Assembly (NCBI GenBank): GCA_030549335.1
Contig: CM060194.1
Location: 67,988,077 to 68,052,076 of the forward strand
Reading direction: 5' to 3'
Length of the DNA: 64,000 nt
Origin: Pontederia crassipes
Taxonomy: Eukaryota > Streptophyta > Magnoliopsida > Commelinales > Pontederiaceae
Shown: one piece after another, positions 23,450 through 35,271 of the stretch
Layout: each line of letters starts with the position of its first letter
Position numbering within the stretch: position 1 is the stretch's first letter
Position numbers and translations under genes: made by a program
The notes under the pieces: model-generated
Told to the model about the DNA's origin: nothing
Database searches by the model: none
Seen by the model: only the letters and a program-made list of their open reading frames with translations

Positions 23450-24445
23450 AAAAGTTTCCACCCTACGTCATTATCGTCATCGATGTCATTCTTGACATTC
23501 AACAACGGTGTCTGAGTCTGGGGTAGCAAGAAGGCTTGTAGAGTCTGCAGGGCTGTCAACTGCTCAATAATGAGTCCTTTGATACTATCCAGTGTCAACT
23601 CAAGTGTTGCAGGTGATCTCAAAGTAGATGAGTTATCTATGCATCCTTCTCTTTTTTAAAAATCTAAGCTTCTTGGGTATCCACCCCGTATCGTGCCAAT
23701 CACTTCCTCCCAAACAACAACATCCACTACAAAATAGATAAGTTTTATAAGTATATAAAATTTTATTATTATAAATATGAATTATTTTTTAGATATGGCT
23801 AAGTATTAGATTCATCATCATACTACTTTGTCATCTTTTCATTACATGCATAATAAAATATCTAAACATTGTAAATTTTTTAAAAATATTTAGAATAATT
23901 TGAACATATGACAAGACTTACCAAGACTATAAGGATAGTGAGTGTTACTGCTCTTATATATAGCATTGTAGGCTACGCTAAAATCAATAGGACCCCTTCT
24001 TTCTCCCCCATCACAAAGTTTTAAAATTTGAAAATGAGTAGCTATATGATAAAAGTTTAACTATTATTTTTTTGTATATGCATTACCATGTGCAGACGAT
24101 GCTCGCCAAATTGAACAGACCCTCCAGGATGTATGTGGGCTTTTGACTTGGAAAGTCAGCTAATTTTTATTATTTCAGACTTTCTCTATCAATCCTCATC
24201 CATTATGCATTAACATCAAATATTTAAAATTTATAAAATGATAAATTAAATAAAAATCATTTAAATATAAACTTACTTATCATTTTCTACATAAGGACTT
24301 TTAAGGTGGACGCCTAATATGCTTTGGGCATTTTCGTATGCCCTGCTCAATAATGAGGTCAACAGGTGTAACAACCTTGCAAAAGCTTGTATAGAGGTGT
24401 TTAATAGCCACCTCTTCGTATTGTCCCCAAATTGAATTCTGGATG
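23450..24445 (-). pseudogene. Possible remnant of a CACTA-encoded protein
   Basis: On the minus strand short open stretches read like the C-terminal part of plant En/Spm-associated proteins. Examples are LTLDSIKGLIIEQLTALQ followed by an acidic Asp/Asn tail (about 23620-23465), WEEVIGTIRGGYP (about 23735-23675), and WGQYEEVAIKHLYTSF (about 24430-24380). They are separated by AT-rich DNA, as degraded exons and introns would be. The family call is from general resemblance only. Confidence 0.35.
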
Positions 24446-25136
24446 AAACTGATTTGATTCCTTTAAAAAGTATGAAGTTAGAAATAAAAAATTATATAAT
24501 AGAAAAATTATAATCATATGATAAATGCATGAAAGTCGTCATCCTTCACTTCAGTAGGGGCATCTTTTCATGATCCTATCCCTTTTGACAAGTGGATGAA
24601 GACAAGAGCACTCATATCCCGCACGATAAAAGCGAGTATGAAGTGGTCTCACAATTTACAAAGAACATACTCTAAGATAAACTATAATAAAGTTTTTAAG
24701 GCTTATTTAACTTACAATCGAGCAATATTATTAACGGTTACTATCATATTATTGTGAAATTCTTCTTTTTCAATCGAATAAGAATAGTTATCTGCTACAG
24801 TGTGGGTAGGTTGAGAAGGTCTGGGATGATCGATGAACATATGAGACAATAAATCATTAGTATAATACAAACTCAAACTATAGTGACATTCATTCTTTCT
24901 ACATATTTATATAGATGTCTAATTTTTCTAATTTAACTTCTAACAATTATTATATGGTTTAATGTCATTATCATAATTGTATGATCTAACAAAAGCATTC
25001 ATAGATCGATCATTAAGATATGATACATGCATACTTATTTACATTTATATTAGGATGCAATTACATAATTCTGGACTTTTGAATTAGCATCATTTTGATC
25101 AAATGATCTACCATTCCTTGTATTCCATCTTCACAG

Positions 25137-25434
25137 ACCAAGAACTACGAGATCACCCCTTCCATTCTGGGGTGATAGAGGGATCGTATCATTCGAGCTT
25201 TTTTTCATGCTTTTCCCGAAGGTCTGAAGAAAGCAATAATCAATAGGATTTCCCTAACCCTCCCGAAAGGAGGTCTATCCCGTAGAGGTACTCAAATTGG
25301 ATCAATGATCAATTTCTAGGTTTCGTCGTAAACCTAATTGGTTACTTCCAATTACGTAAATCAATAGTTCAAACCGCACTCAAAGGTAGGGCATTTCCCA
25401 TTGATATTGGAACTTCTGTACTAGAAACAATGGT
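25137..25434. other. Nuclear plastid DNA, two joined pieces (includes rpl2 exon 1 end)
   Basis: From about 25137 to 25270 the sequence reads like the plastid inverted-repeat DNA near the rRNA operon (AGAACTACGAGATCACCCC...). From about 25270 to 25434 the minus strand reads plastid rpl2: codons for [18 protein letters not shown], then a group II intron start (GTGCGGTTTGA). In plastids these two pieces are kilobases apart, so they were joined before or during entry into the CACTA element. Identification is from memory of plastid sequences; rpl2 is the firmer half. Confidence 0.78.
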
Positions 25435-26310
25435 TTAGAATCAATTTCAAACCATCTGCTATAGGTTGTAACAATCCAAAATAATACCAAACTAAAGGCG
25501 TAGAACTATGGGATTGCATAGTGTAATCACATATCCTCACAAACCTCATTTATTTAATATGTATATATATACATATTAATGTAGATATATTAATTAGATT
25601 AACTATGTTACACATATATATACAATTTACATTAACAAATGTATACACATACCAAATTATTATCTACCTAAAACAATATATATGTTTTTGTATTTATACA
25701 CATATATGTGTGTATATGTATCTATGTACATATGTGTGTATTTATATTCACATACATCTATGATTATAATTATAATTAACATTCAATCAATTTATTAATT
25801 AAAGTTTAGTATAGATAATGTATATTTATATTTTCTAAATGTTGGCACCACATTAGAGTCTCGATAGCGATGCAAGATAATTGGCGACAATTGTGGGTCA
25901 CATTAGCATCGCTAAAGTACCGATGTTGAGCATTTGGCGTTGTTGGCAATCAACGCCATGATCACGTTTACTTAGCGCGCTGATAGGGACATTACAATGT
26001 TCACATGGCGTGGCGTCCATGTGGATCTATTTAAGACATGTTAGCATTGTAGGCTATGGACGCCAAGCACTAACATTTACCACACATTTTCTTTATTGCG
26101 CAATGCAATAAGAGTGACTCTATGGCGTAGACTTGATGCTAGTTTTGGTGTTGATATGTGGAAATGCAATTGTGGCACCAATTCGAGGCTATCACATGGA
26201 AATTAGTAGCGTTGTTGTCCCTATCGGGCCATTGTTTTGACTTTGTTAGCATTCTTTAGTGTCAACTTTTTTGTGATGCTATTTAGCTATTCGGTAGATT
26301 TCTTGTAATG

Positions 26311-26742
26311 TATTTTGAGGACGGTTTTCGTAATTTCCCTCGAACTTTACATTATTTTTTAATTTTGTTCTCAAATTTTACTTTAACAAGACTCTCTTCT
26401 AATTTTTAACTTATTTCACTAAAGATCCTTTTACCTCCGATAGTCCATTTTCCATTGTCCAGCTTATATAAATGCCACATGTCTTTTATTTTCTCTCCTC
26501 CATATGTACCACCTTTCAAGATGGGGAAAAAAAACTAGTAAAATAACGAGAACATATCACCATTGACGATGTTCATCGGTTATCCTCCACTTGGGTGAGA
26601 AAGAGGAAGAGACAAATCTAAGCAAAGGGTGGAGCTTGAACCTCCTCCACCTGAGAGAGAGAGAGATAGAGAGAGGGAGGGAGTGTGGGGAGAGGGAAGG
26701 AGGAGATAGAGTTAGTATAGGGGGAGAGCTCGGTCCTCAACT

Positions 26743-26782
<40 letters not shown>

Positions 26783-27290
26783 CAGACGACCAGGGCTCCA
26801 ACCTAGAGAGAGGGAGAAGAGGGGGAGGGAGAGAAGGGGAGAGAAATATATCACTACTGAGTAGAAAAAGGACTTGATCCTAGAGAGAGGGAGAGAGGAG
26901 AGAGAAGCCAAGTTACAAAACAAAGGGGCTCAATCCTCCTCGAGAGAGGGAGAGAGGGGGGAGAGAGTTACAAAGTGGGGGTGGGGGTTTGATCCTCCTC
27001 TTCTAGAGGGGGAGAGAAGAAGGGAGGAGAGGGAGAGAGAGAGAAAAGAGAGAGAGGGAGAGAAAGGGGAGGGAGTAGAGGTCGGAAAGGGGTACATGTG
27101 AAAGAGAGACAAAATGACATATGGGGTCCACGTAGATTGAGCGATCGAGAAATGAGCTATCATATGTCTAAAAGATTTTTGGTGAAATAAGTTAAAAGAA
27201 TGCATATCATTATAAAATAAATTGAACATAGAGTTGGGAAAGATTATAAAATTTGAAGACAATTACGAAAATTTACCCCTTACTTTGATG
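26311..27290. mobile_element. Mutator-like element with GA-rich interior
   Basis: The ends are inverted: the left (from 26321) reads TTTTCGTAATTTCCCTCGAAC, and the right end read inward is GGGGTAAATTTTCGTAATTGTC. Similar stretches continue for about 190 bp, including AACTTATTTCAC(T/C)AAA on both arms. Flanking 10-mers TATTTTGAGG (26311-26320) and TACTTTGATG (27281-27290) agree at 8 of 10, a worn duplication of Mutator length. There is no transposase. It begins exactly at the right end of the CACTA element. Confidence 0.65.
26620..27085. repeat. GA-rich minisatellite, about six imperfect units
   Basis: Units starting with GGGCTC(A/G)ATCCTCCT-like words recur at about 26631, 26726, 26793, 26871, 26925 and 26985. 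Each is followed by GAGAGAGGGAGAGA runs, at spacings of 54-95 bp. A pure (GA)n run lies at 26745-26777. The open frames on both strands here (26591-26806, 26618-26923, 26874-27101) are repeat artefacts. Confidence 0.8.
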
Positions 27291-29690
27291 TTGTCACCCT
27301 TTAATAAGTGATCCCATGCTATTAAAGTGTTAAAACATGACAGGATATCCTCACCATGTTGGATCGTACCGGACCAATATAAACTATTCCTATTTCTATC
27401 ATATTTAAACAACTTATACTTATGATGGATGAATTAGCTATGCGAAATAGAGTTTTTTTTTAAGTTAAACGATAATTTTGGATATGTGAATACTTGTTGA
27501 ATTTTGGACATTCCATACTTTTATTCACTTCTATTTTTATTTATTTGTTGGTTTATATCAAATAAACTTGTTCCAACTATCATAATCGGGGTTATTTGTC
27601 ATAAGTATGATTATTTTGTATTTCATGGAAAGAAATACTTCTTCAAACTATGATAACATTTTTTTATATAATCTCATGTTTATAATCTTTTTTGCAAAAC
27701 ATCATGTTTACATTATGGCATAATTGTTTATTTCTTTAACATTAGGTGGTGCTTGATGAATTTATGAACATCAATAACATATGAGTCATAATATGATAAC
27801 AGTTCTATGAGATTGTTTTGTTTTTTTAATATTGGTACAAGCATATAAAAACATGTAAATGTGAATAGAAGATAAGTTATAGGAATATTCATATAGAATA
27901 GTTATATTCTTGCCTATAGTAATGTGAACAAGATTAAATGGAGTCTATGAAGTAAGTGTTTACATATGAAACAACAGTTGCATATCTCCAAATGATTATG
28001 TTAGATTTTACTTATCCTTGTCATTGTAGTAAAAGGATATATGTACAAGCGTCAAATAACATTTCTTGGAAGTTCACGAAAAGAAAAGAGACCATGATTG
28101 AGTTTCTATTTTGATAATATGTAAATTATGTTACAACGATATAATAACTGAAAATTTTGATTTTTTTTAAAAACATTCAAAATTAAAGAATGTGAAGAGC
28201 CTACTCAATGTGCAAAGTCCATGAAAGAGTAGTCCATAACTTTAAACTAATATTTAGGTGAGTGAAAAAAATGGCTAAGGTCTTAGTTCTTTTGTTAATT
28301 TTCAATGATTCAAGGTATTCATAAACTTAATTTATATCGACTCATCTTATCGACACAACTACTTACAATAAAATGTATATGCAAATAATATCTCTTGAAC
28401 TACAACAAAAAAAGCTAACAACAACGAATCAATTTAGAATGAACAATTTCACCAATCTCAATGGTGTTGAAAAGATAACTTATTTAGATGATCAAAATTT
28501 TAGGGCTTCCACATTTGATGTAAATTATTTGATTTGTTTTTTGGTTACAAAACTATTCTTTAATGAATTATTTTAACTATTTTTGAGATAATTTATACAT
28601 TCACATCATGTTTTGTTACAATGAGTTGATGTTGTCATATTTTGTTTTATTATATGATTGTTAATAATATATTTAATTTTATTCATATTTGTGATGAATA
28701 AGTTTTCACATAAGATAAATTACAGTGGTAGAAAAAATCATACTTATAATAAATTTGCGGTAGCTTCTCATATTTATTTCAATTTCACAATTGACAGTTT
28801 ACAGTACATTGAACCACCACAAATATGTGGAAGCAATCATACATCACAAAATTTCAAATTGATGTCTACTTTGTCAAATAATTTACATTTAGAACGGATC
28901 ATTTTTTGAAAATATGTTATTTGATTTGCATGTTAATGTGGCATATGTGTTGGCTACAAATTAGTCTTACTGCTCTTGCATTGAGTAACAAGAAATTAGG
29001 ACATAAGAAATGATTGAATACAAAAGTCTATAACCTACTAGTTTATAAAGTATAGAGCATGTGATTTTACATTTTATTCCTTCCATATGCCATTCATTTT
29101 GATAAAAACAATCTCATAGAACTGAATAAAAGTTTGTACATCATTTTCTAGTTTTTAAATATTTAAACATCTTGTTCTAGTTTTTAAATTAAAATTATAC
29201 ATATTCAATTTTACAACATGAATAAAAGTTTGCTTTCAAATAAGAAATAACTTTTATATTAGAATAATATTGTGAAAATATTACTACCTAAAATAAAATA
29301 AATTATTACTATGAATGTCAAATGTGCATACGAATGAGTGTAAATTATATTTTTTATGTTCATCATTTCCATTTTGTAATTATGCAATTACTTTAACTCA
29401 TATATTTCTTAAATATTTTTTATTAAATTTATAAAAAAATGTTATTTATTATCATATAATCAAATTGCTACTCTTGACTAACTGTTATTCGCTAGTCAAC
29501 ACACGAATTTTGTCAAGCAGAGTATTGTACTTAGCATGCATAAAGTAGTTGTGCCATTTCCTCTCATACTCATACCCTGCCTTCTCTAGAGACAGCTCCG
29601 TCTCTCACTTTTGATTATCGCCGCACCTCGGGACCTCAATGCATGCCTTCTTTGGAATCTGCCCCTATGATTTTGACTAAAGTCCACACC
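27291..29690. other. AT-rich spacer, no gene seen
   Basis: Very AT-rich DNA without domains or splice-like structure. The short open frames 28373-28576 and 28658-28909 have low-complexity composition and no motif. Confidence 0.5.
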
Positions 29691-30019
29691 TCTACTTCTC
29701 ACCAGCCTTGCAGGCCCAGACTTTGGAACATGGCGCGATGGTGGAGCACCTCAACCGGATACTGACATCTCAAACCACGATTGCTTTGCTGGAGTCAGAG
29801 GTGGAAGATGATGTGGAGGAGGAACTAGTTCTGGAGGTTACGATTCCCCACCTAAGTCTAAAAGAAAATTGAAGAAACTAATGGGTCCCCTTGCGCTCCC
29901 TGAAATCAAAAGGAACACTACAAAGGTTGAGGTAAGCAAGAAATTTCTATAAATGAATGTAGAACTACAAATCTTTGCTATTCAGGGTGTCAAGTCTCTA
30001 GCATAGGATGCGATGCTCG

Positions 30020-30690
30020 GACGCTTGGACTTATCATAGTTTGGAATTGTCGTGGCATGCTGAGGAGCAAAGTTCGCGACGGCTCGCCGATATCAACTTC
30101 AAGAATAAAGTAGGTATACTTGTTCTTATTGAAACTCATACAAATGATTCTCAATCTGCTACTGTCAAGACTTGGGTAGGCATGGCGCGATTCCTGGTCG
30201 CCCGGAACCTACGCTGCTGGCGGTCTAATTCTTGCCTGGCGGTAGGATCTTGCTCAGGTCACCCTTAGTACTATCTCCTCTAGATATATTCATGCTACTG
30301 TTACTGTCAATAATGCTTCTTTTCTTCTTATCAGCTTATATGCTAGCACAAAATCTTTAGAACGTAAACATTTATGGCATGAACTTTCCTCCCTTCCCTT
30401 AAACAATGTCCTCTGGATTCTTGTGGGGATTTCAACAGTTCCATTTATCTTTAGGATAAGAGAAGTGGATCCCCTTTCCACCTCACACCTTCCATTAGAG
30501 CATTACATGCTCAAATTTCGTATCACGACCTTGTTGACATACTGAATTCGGGTCCACATTTCACCCGGAGTAACAATCACACTGGCTTGCTAGAATCTTA
30601 TGTAAATTGGATCATTATCTGCCCAATCATCTTTGGGCATCTCTCTTACCTGGCATGACAATTCACACCTTGTAACGTTGTGCATCAGAC
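30020..30690 (+). pseudogene. LINE endonuclease domain, broken
   Basis: IIVWNCRGMLRSKVR near 30032-30076 is the opening of the plant LINE endonuclease. It is followed after a frameshift by ILVLIETHTND (30115-30150). Later pieces include LISLYAS and the SHLTW-type segment near 30640-30660. The enzyme would nick target DNA for priming; multiple stops prevent this. Confidence 0.8.
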
Positions 30691-30699
30691 CATTCCCCA

Positions 30700-32330
30700 T
30701 TGCTAATTGACACGAGTCCAGGGATACATAAAACTAAACTCTTTAAATATGAATATTTTTTGTTGGTACATGCTGAACCTAAGGAGATTGTCCACCCTGT
30801 TTGGGCCAATAGAATCCCTCAAATTTCCATATATCAATCCCTTGATGTTATTAGGAAAAGAACCCTACATTGGAACTCACATGGTATAGGCAGACTAGAC
30901 GTTAATGCCCAGAAGTTAAAAGATAATATTAGCAAACTCGAGGCCTTGGATGAGATTAGGGGTCTTACTGATCAGGAACTGCCCATTTTTAGGAGCCTTT
31001 ATACTATGATCAGGCAAAGGAAAAACAAGATAAATGCAATTAAATCTGGGAATGGGGACACTATCACGACCGACAATGACATCCTTAGTAATTTTGTAAA
31101 CTTTTATAAAGAACTTTGGGAATCTGAGCAACCCCAACACAATGACCATTCCTGTTGCCCCCCTTGAAATGATAAACTAATTGCCACAGTTACCATTGAT
31201 GAGATCACAAATGCTTTCTGGTCCATGCCAACTGGCAAAGTTCCTCGACTAGATGGTTTCACTCTAACATTTTATAAGCATAATTGGGACATGTAACATG
31301 CCGCAGGATTGGGGCAACACCACATTAATTTTCATACCTAAAAAGTCCCACCCTACACAAGTATCATAATTTAGACTCATCTCACTTTGTAATGTGATTT
31401 AGAGGGAAGTAGCAAAGATTATTTACAATAGACCGAAACCTACCCTAGCCCCAACTCATTGATCCTGTCCAATCTGCCTATGTGGCAGGAAGGAATATTC
31501 AGGATAACATTGCTTTAGCCCAAGAAATAGCCCACTCATTAAACTCTGGTAACAAGAAGCACATCCTGAACAAGATGGACATGACCAAAGCTTTTGGTCG
31601 TGTCTCATGAAATGCCCTTATTTAGGTACTTGAAAGAATGGGTTTTCCACCACCTTTTGTGGCATGGATCAAGCCTATATCCACTCCCCACATTTCTCTT
31701 GCCAAGTAAATGGCATCCAATCAAATAAGTTCTCCAACTCAAAAGGTATTAGGCAGGGGGATCCTCTGTCCCCCTACCTATTCATCCTAATAACTCAAGT
31801 CTTTTCCTCATTACGTAATCAAATGATGATTTACTCATTTATATGAATGCTACCGTAAAAAATTATAGAAATTTGGGGAAAATCATGGACACCTACAGTA
31901 GATTGACTAACCAAAAGGTGAAGACAAGTCTGAGTTTTTCTTCCCATCCAAACTGAGCTTCATTACGAAGAATGCAATCAAGAGGGCTCTTAATATTACA
32001 CAGGGTACCTTTCCTTTCACATATCTAAGTGTTCCCATATCCTATAAATTCATACCCAATAACAGCAAAGTACTCTTATTGATAAAATCTCCAACAAGAT
32101 AGCTGGTTGGAAGGGTCACCTGTTTAACCACTCATGCAAGTGTCTTAAACTCTACTTCTACTCATGCATTCACAAATGTTTATCTTTCAGCGGGTTATTA
32201 GACTCCCTTGAAAAATTCTCACGTAGTTTTCTTTGGTCCAATATTGGTACACATAGAGACTTGCATCTGCTCAGTTGGCAAATTATTCAACTGCCCATCT
32301 CCTATGGGGGGCCTGGGCATTAGGAAATTC
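30700..32330 (+). pseudogene. LINE reverse transcriptase, broken
   Basis: A 155-residue open piece (30700-31167) matches the region between endonuclease and RT. It is followed by IDEITNAFWSMPTGKVPRLD (near 31195-31255), the first RT block. A deletion removes sequence before PQDWGNTTLIFIPKK. The palm block ends with KGIRQGDPLSPYLFIL (31744-31791). The catalytic Ala-Asp-Asp block follows after another deletion and survives only as NDDLLIY near 31824. Confidence 0.82.
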
Positions 32331-33200
32331 CAATTTATTCGTACCTCACTACTTGCAAAGAAATCATTTTGAATAATGAAAATAACCCATGGATTTTGTT
32401 GGTGAATGCCAAATATGGAACATCTCATCCTTGGTCATCCCCTAATTGCAGGAAACACTCGGAATTGGAGAATGACCCTTTTTGCTATTATGGATATTAA
32501 ATGTGGTCTGTGTAAACTTATATCCTTTGGAACATAAACTAATATCATGTTAGACCCTTGGCTCTTTTTCACACCTTTTTCTTTTATGCCTACTTTTGTT
32601 AATATAAATGTTTCTTTACACGATAAGCTAGTTTCTAATTTTATTTGGCCACTTTTGTATGAATGTTTTGACCTACATCTAGCTGTGATGATTTCCTCTA
32701 TTTTTCTGTCGACGATAGCCTGATAGATGGATTTGGGCGCATGACACTCATGGGCAACCCACTGCAAAATGAGTCTATAACTTCTTTGATCATTTGAAAG
32801 GCCCAACTAGAGAATGTTGTGGGATATTTCTTCACCTCCAAAAATTAAATCATTTATCTGAAGCTTGGTCTTGATTCTTATATTGATCCAAATTTCCGTT
32901 GTGTGGTCTTAACATTGAAATAAATACTCATCTATGCTTTGAATGTCCAGTTATATGTCTTTTGTAGCAAATTTTTCAATAGTAGCTTGACTATGTTTTT
33001 TTATTTTGAAATTCTTAGGCTGAGGGCCTTTGGGTTAGGGAGGGCGAGCATCTCTCTTCTAATTCAAAACGTTGTCTTCGTTCTTTATTTGCCTTTTGTC
33101 TATGGGGGGATTTGGCATATGCAGAATGACATGCACTTTAGCTCCAAGCGGACAACCATTTTCGCGGTTTGGGCTCGAGCTGAGGCGCTTCCTATGAAAT

Positions 33201-33704
33201 ATGTGGTACCTGAGGCACCTACCCCATGGACAATTGGGTCCGTGGGAGCCCTCGCCCCCTCTCTGGGTTAAAGTTAACTCAGACGGGTCCTTTACAGGAC
33301 TTGATGAGGCTGCCGGTGTGAGGTTCATAATTCGATCTCCTAACAACAACTTTCTTTTTGCAGGTGCTCTCAGCTTATCAGCTACTGCAGTCCTTCATGT
33401 GGAGGCTTGTGATGCATTGACAGAGTTGTGTAAAGCAAAGGTGAAGGGAAACACACATGTATGGCTAGAGTCGGACTCAACAAATCTTGTGCAGATTGTT
33501 AATCTCCAAGCTCATATACCATGGCAACTTACAAATATCATTGTTGAGCTGCATTACTTTGTGCCCTTTTTTGCCTTTTTCAATTGTACTCACTACTATA
33601 GAGAGGTGAATTTCATTTTTGACATTTTTTGGGAGGACCAACAACCAGTTGATCTCCTCACTTCCTTGTATACGGACACCTCGGGTACTTGGATTAATAG
33701 ATGA
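33201..33704 (+). pseudogene. LINE RNase H domain, open
   Basis: A 167-residue open piece with all main features of the plant RVT_3-type RNase H: WVKVNSDGS (first Asp), HVEACDAL (Glu), LESDST (second Asp) and a late Asp in VNFIFDIF. Unlike the rest of the element it has no internal stop. It ends 12 bases before the A-tail, as in intact LINEs. Confidence 0.82.
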
Positions 33705-34053
33705 TGCAATCCTTTAAAAAAAAGGTACTTGTTGATTCATTTGATAAGCATAAAGGTTATTTTATATTTTAGCAAGCTTTTAAATCATTGGATCTAATTT
33801 TATGATTTAAATATCGATTTTTTACATGTAAGTTGATGAAAGATACAACTGATTAAAAGGTAAGTATAAAATCTTAACAATCACATACAACTTACAAGTA
33901 TAAGCACATTTTAATTAGAATTTAATGCAAATGCATTACTTACTATATTTTGTGCTCTATACGTAAATGCATCATTTCTTTTTCTATTGTAATAATATTT
34001 AACCCTCCATGGACCGTGAATATTATTGTAGATTGATGGTTGTAAGTTTGAGC

Positions 34054-35271
34054 ATTACTTCACGAAAATTACACCAAATGCCCTTCAACTTTAAGGTTTG
34101 CTTAGAGATATCATTTAACTTCACTTTGTAACACAAATGCCCTTCATCTTTTAACGTGTTTCACCCGATGTCTTCTTTACTTGGGATACACAGTTTTTTT
34201 ATTTTTCGTTGACGTGACATCCACGTGGCCATCTCCTCTCTGTTCCATGCAAATAGTCGTCCGATGTGGCATCCACGTGGCCATCTCCTTTCTCCTCCAC
34301 GCAAATAGTCATCCGACGTAGCATGCTCCGACGTGACACATGAAATTATACCAATGTCCTCCAACTTTAAGGTTTACTTAGCGATACCCTCCAACTTTAC
34401 TTTGTAACACAAATGTCCTTCATCTTTTAATACATTTCACCCGATGCCCTCTTTACCTGGGACAGTCGATTTTTCAAATTTTTCATCGACGTGACGTCCA
34501 CATGGTCATCTCCTCTCTCCTCCATGCAAATAGTCGTCCGACGTGGCATCGCATATTAAACCATCTTACTTACCGTAAATTGACCCACTCATTGTTAAAT
34601 TATTTTCTTATTTCCCTCTTTGTCATCATTCGCGTGAAACCTCCTTCACCGTTCGCTCTCCTTCGTCGTTTGTTCTCCTTCGTCGTTTGCCTCCTTCATC
34701 GATCGTTCACCTTTCGTGTTCGTCGACCGTCGTCTTTGCCCAAATTGATGTAATTTTATGTGCATTTGGTGAGCAAACTTTAAAGTTGAAAAATATTTAG
34801 TATAATTTTATGTGTCATGTCGGAGCATGTCACGTCGGACGACTATTCATGTTGAAGGAGATGGCCACTGGATGCCACGTCGATGAAAAATCGAGAAATC
34901 GACTGTCCCAAGTAAAGAGGGCATCGAGTCAAATGTGTTAAAAGATGAAAGATATTTATGATACAAAGTAAAGTTGGAGGATATCGCTGAGCAAACCTTA
35001 AAGTTAGAGGGCATTGGTGTAATTTTATGTGCCACGTCGGAGTATGCCACGTCGGATGACTATTTACGTGGAGGAGAGAGGAAATGACCACGTGGATGCC
35101 ACGTCGACGAAAAACAAAAAAATCGACTATCCCTGGTAAAGAGGGCATAGGATTTCTGGTGAAACGCGTTAAAAGATGAAGGACATTTGCGTTACAAAAT
35201 GAAATTTGAGGATATCCCTGAGTAAACTTTAAAGTTAGAGAATATTTTGTGTAATTTTTCTATTACTTCAC
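34054..35271. mobile_element. Mutator-like element with doubled inverted arms
   Basis: A perfect 10-bp repeat, ATTACTTCAC, flanks the element (34054-34063 and 35262-35271). The ends are inverted (GAAAATTACACCAAAT on the left, AGAAAAATTACACAAAAT inward on the right). Each arm contains two copies of a unit of about 200-280 bp: left at about 34064-34342 and 34343-34553, right in inverse order at about 34775-35010 and 35018-35261. The centre (34554-34775) is unique. There is no transposase. Confidence 0.85.

Larger units (their letters stand above)
22744..26310. mobile_element. Non-autonomous CACTA (En/Spm) element
   Basis: The left end is CACTACAAGAAAT and the right end, read inward, is CATTACAAGAAAT. 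Further matches follow inside (GAATA). A 3-bp duplication, TAT, flanks it (22741-22743 and 26311-26313), as expected for CACTA elements. Both subterminal zones (22750-23280 and 25840-26310) are full of TGTGACACCAA / TTGGTGTC / GACGCCAA-like words in both orientations, the typical transposase-binding landscape. No intact transposase is present. The interior includes a possible ORF remnant on the minus strand and captured plastid DNA. Confidence 0.9.
29700..33723 (+). mobile_element. L1-type LINE retrotransposon, decayed
   Basis: In order: a possible ORF1 tail (about 29710-29935), AP-endonuclease remains (30020-30690), a linker and reverse transcriptase in several frames (30700-32330), and an RNase H domain (about 33225-33704). 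It ends in a short A8 tail (33716-33723). This is the layout of plant L1 elements. Many stops and deletions show it is dead. The 5' boundary is a guess, and no target duplication could be fixed. Confidence 0.85.

Noticed and set aside
26591..27262. Several Arg/Glu- or Ser/Leu-rich frames
   Set aside because: They are translations of GA/CT repeat on both strands.
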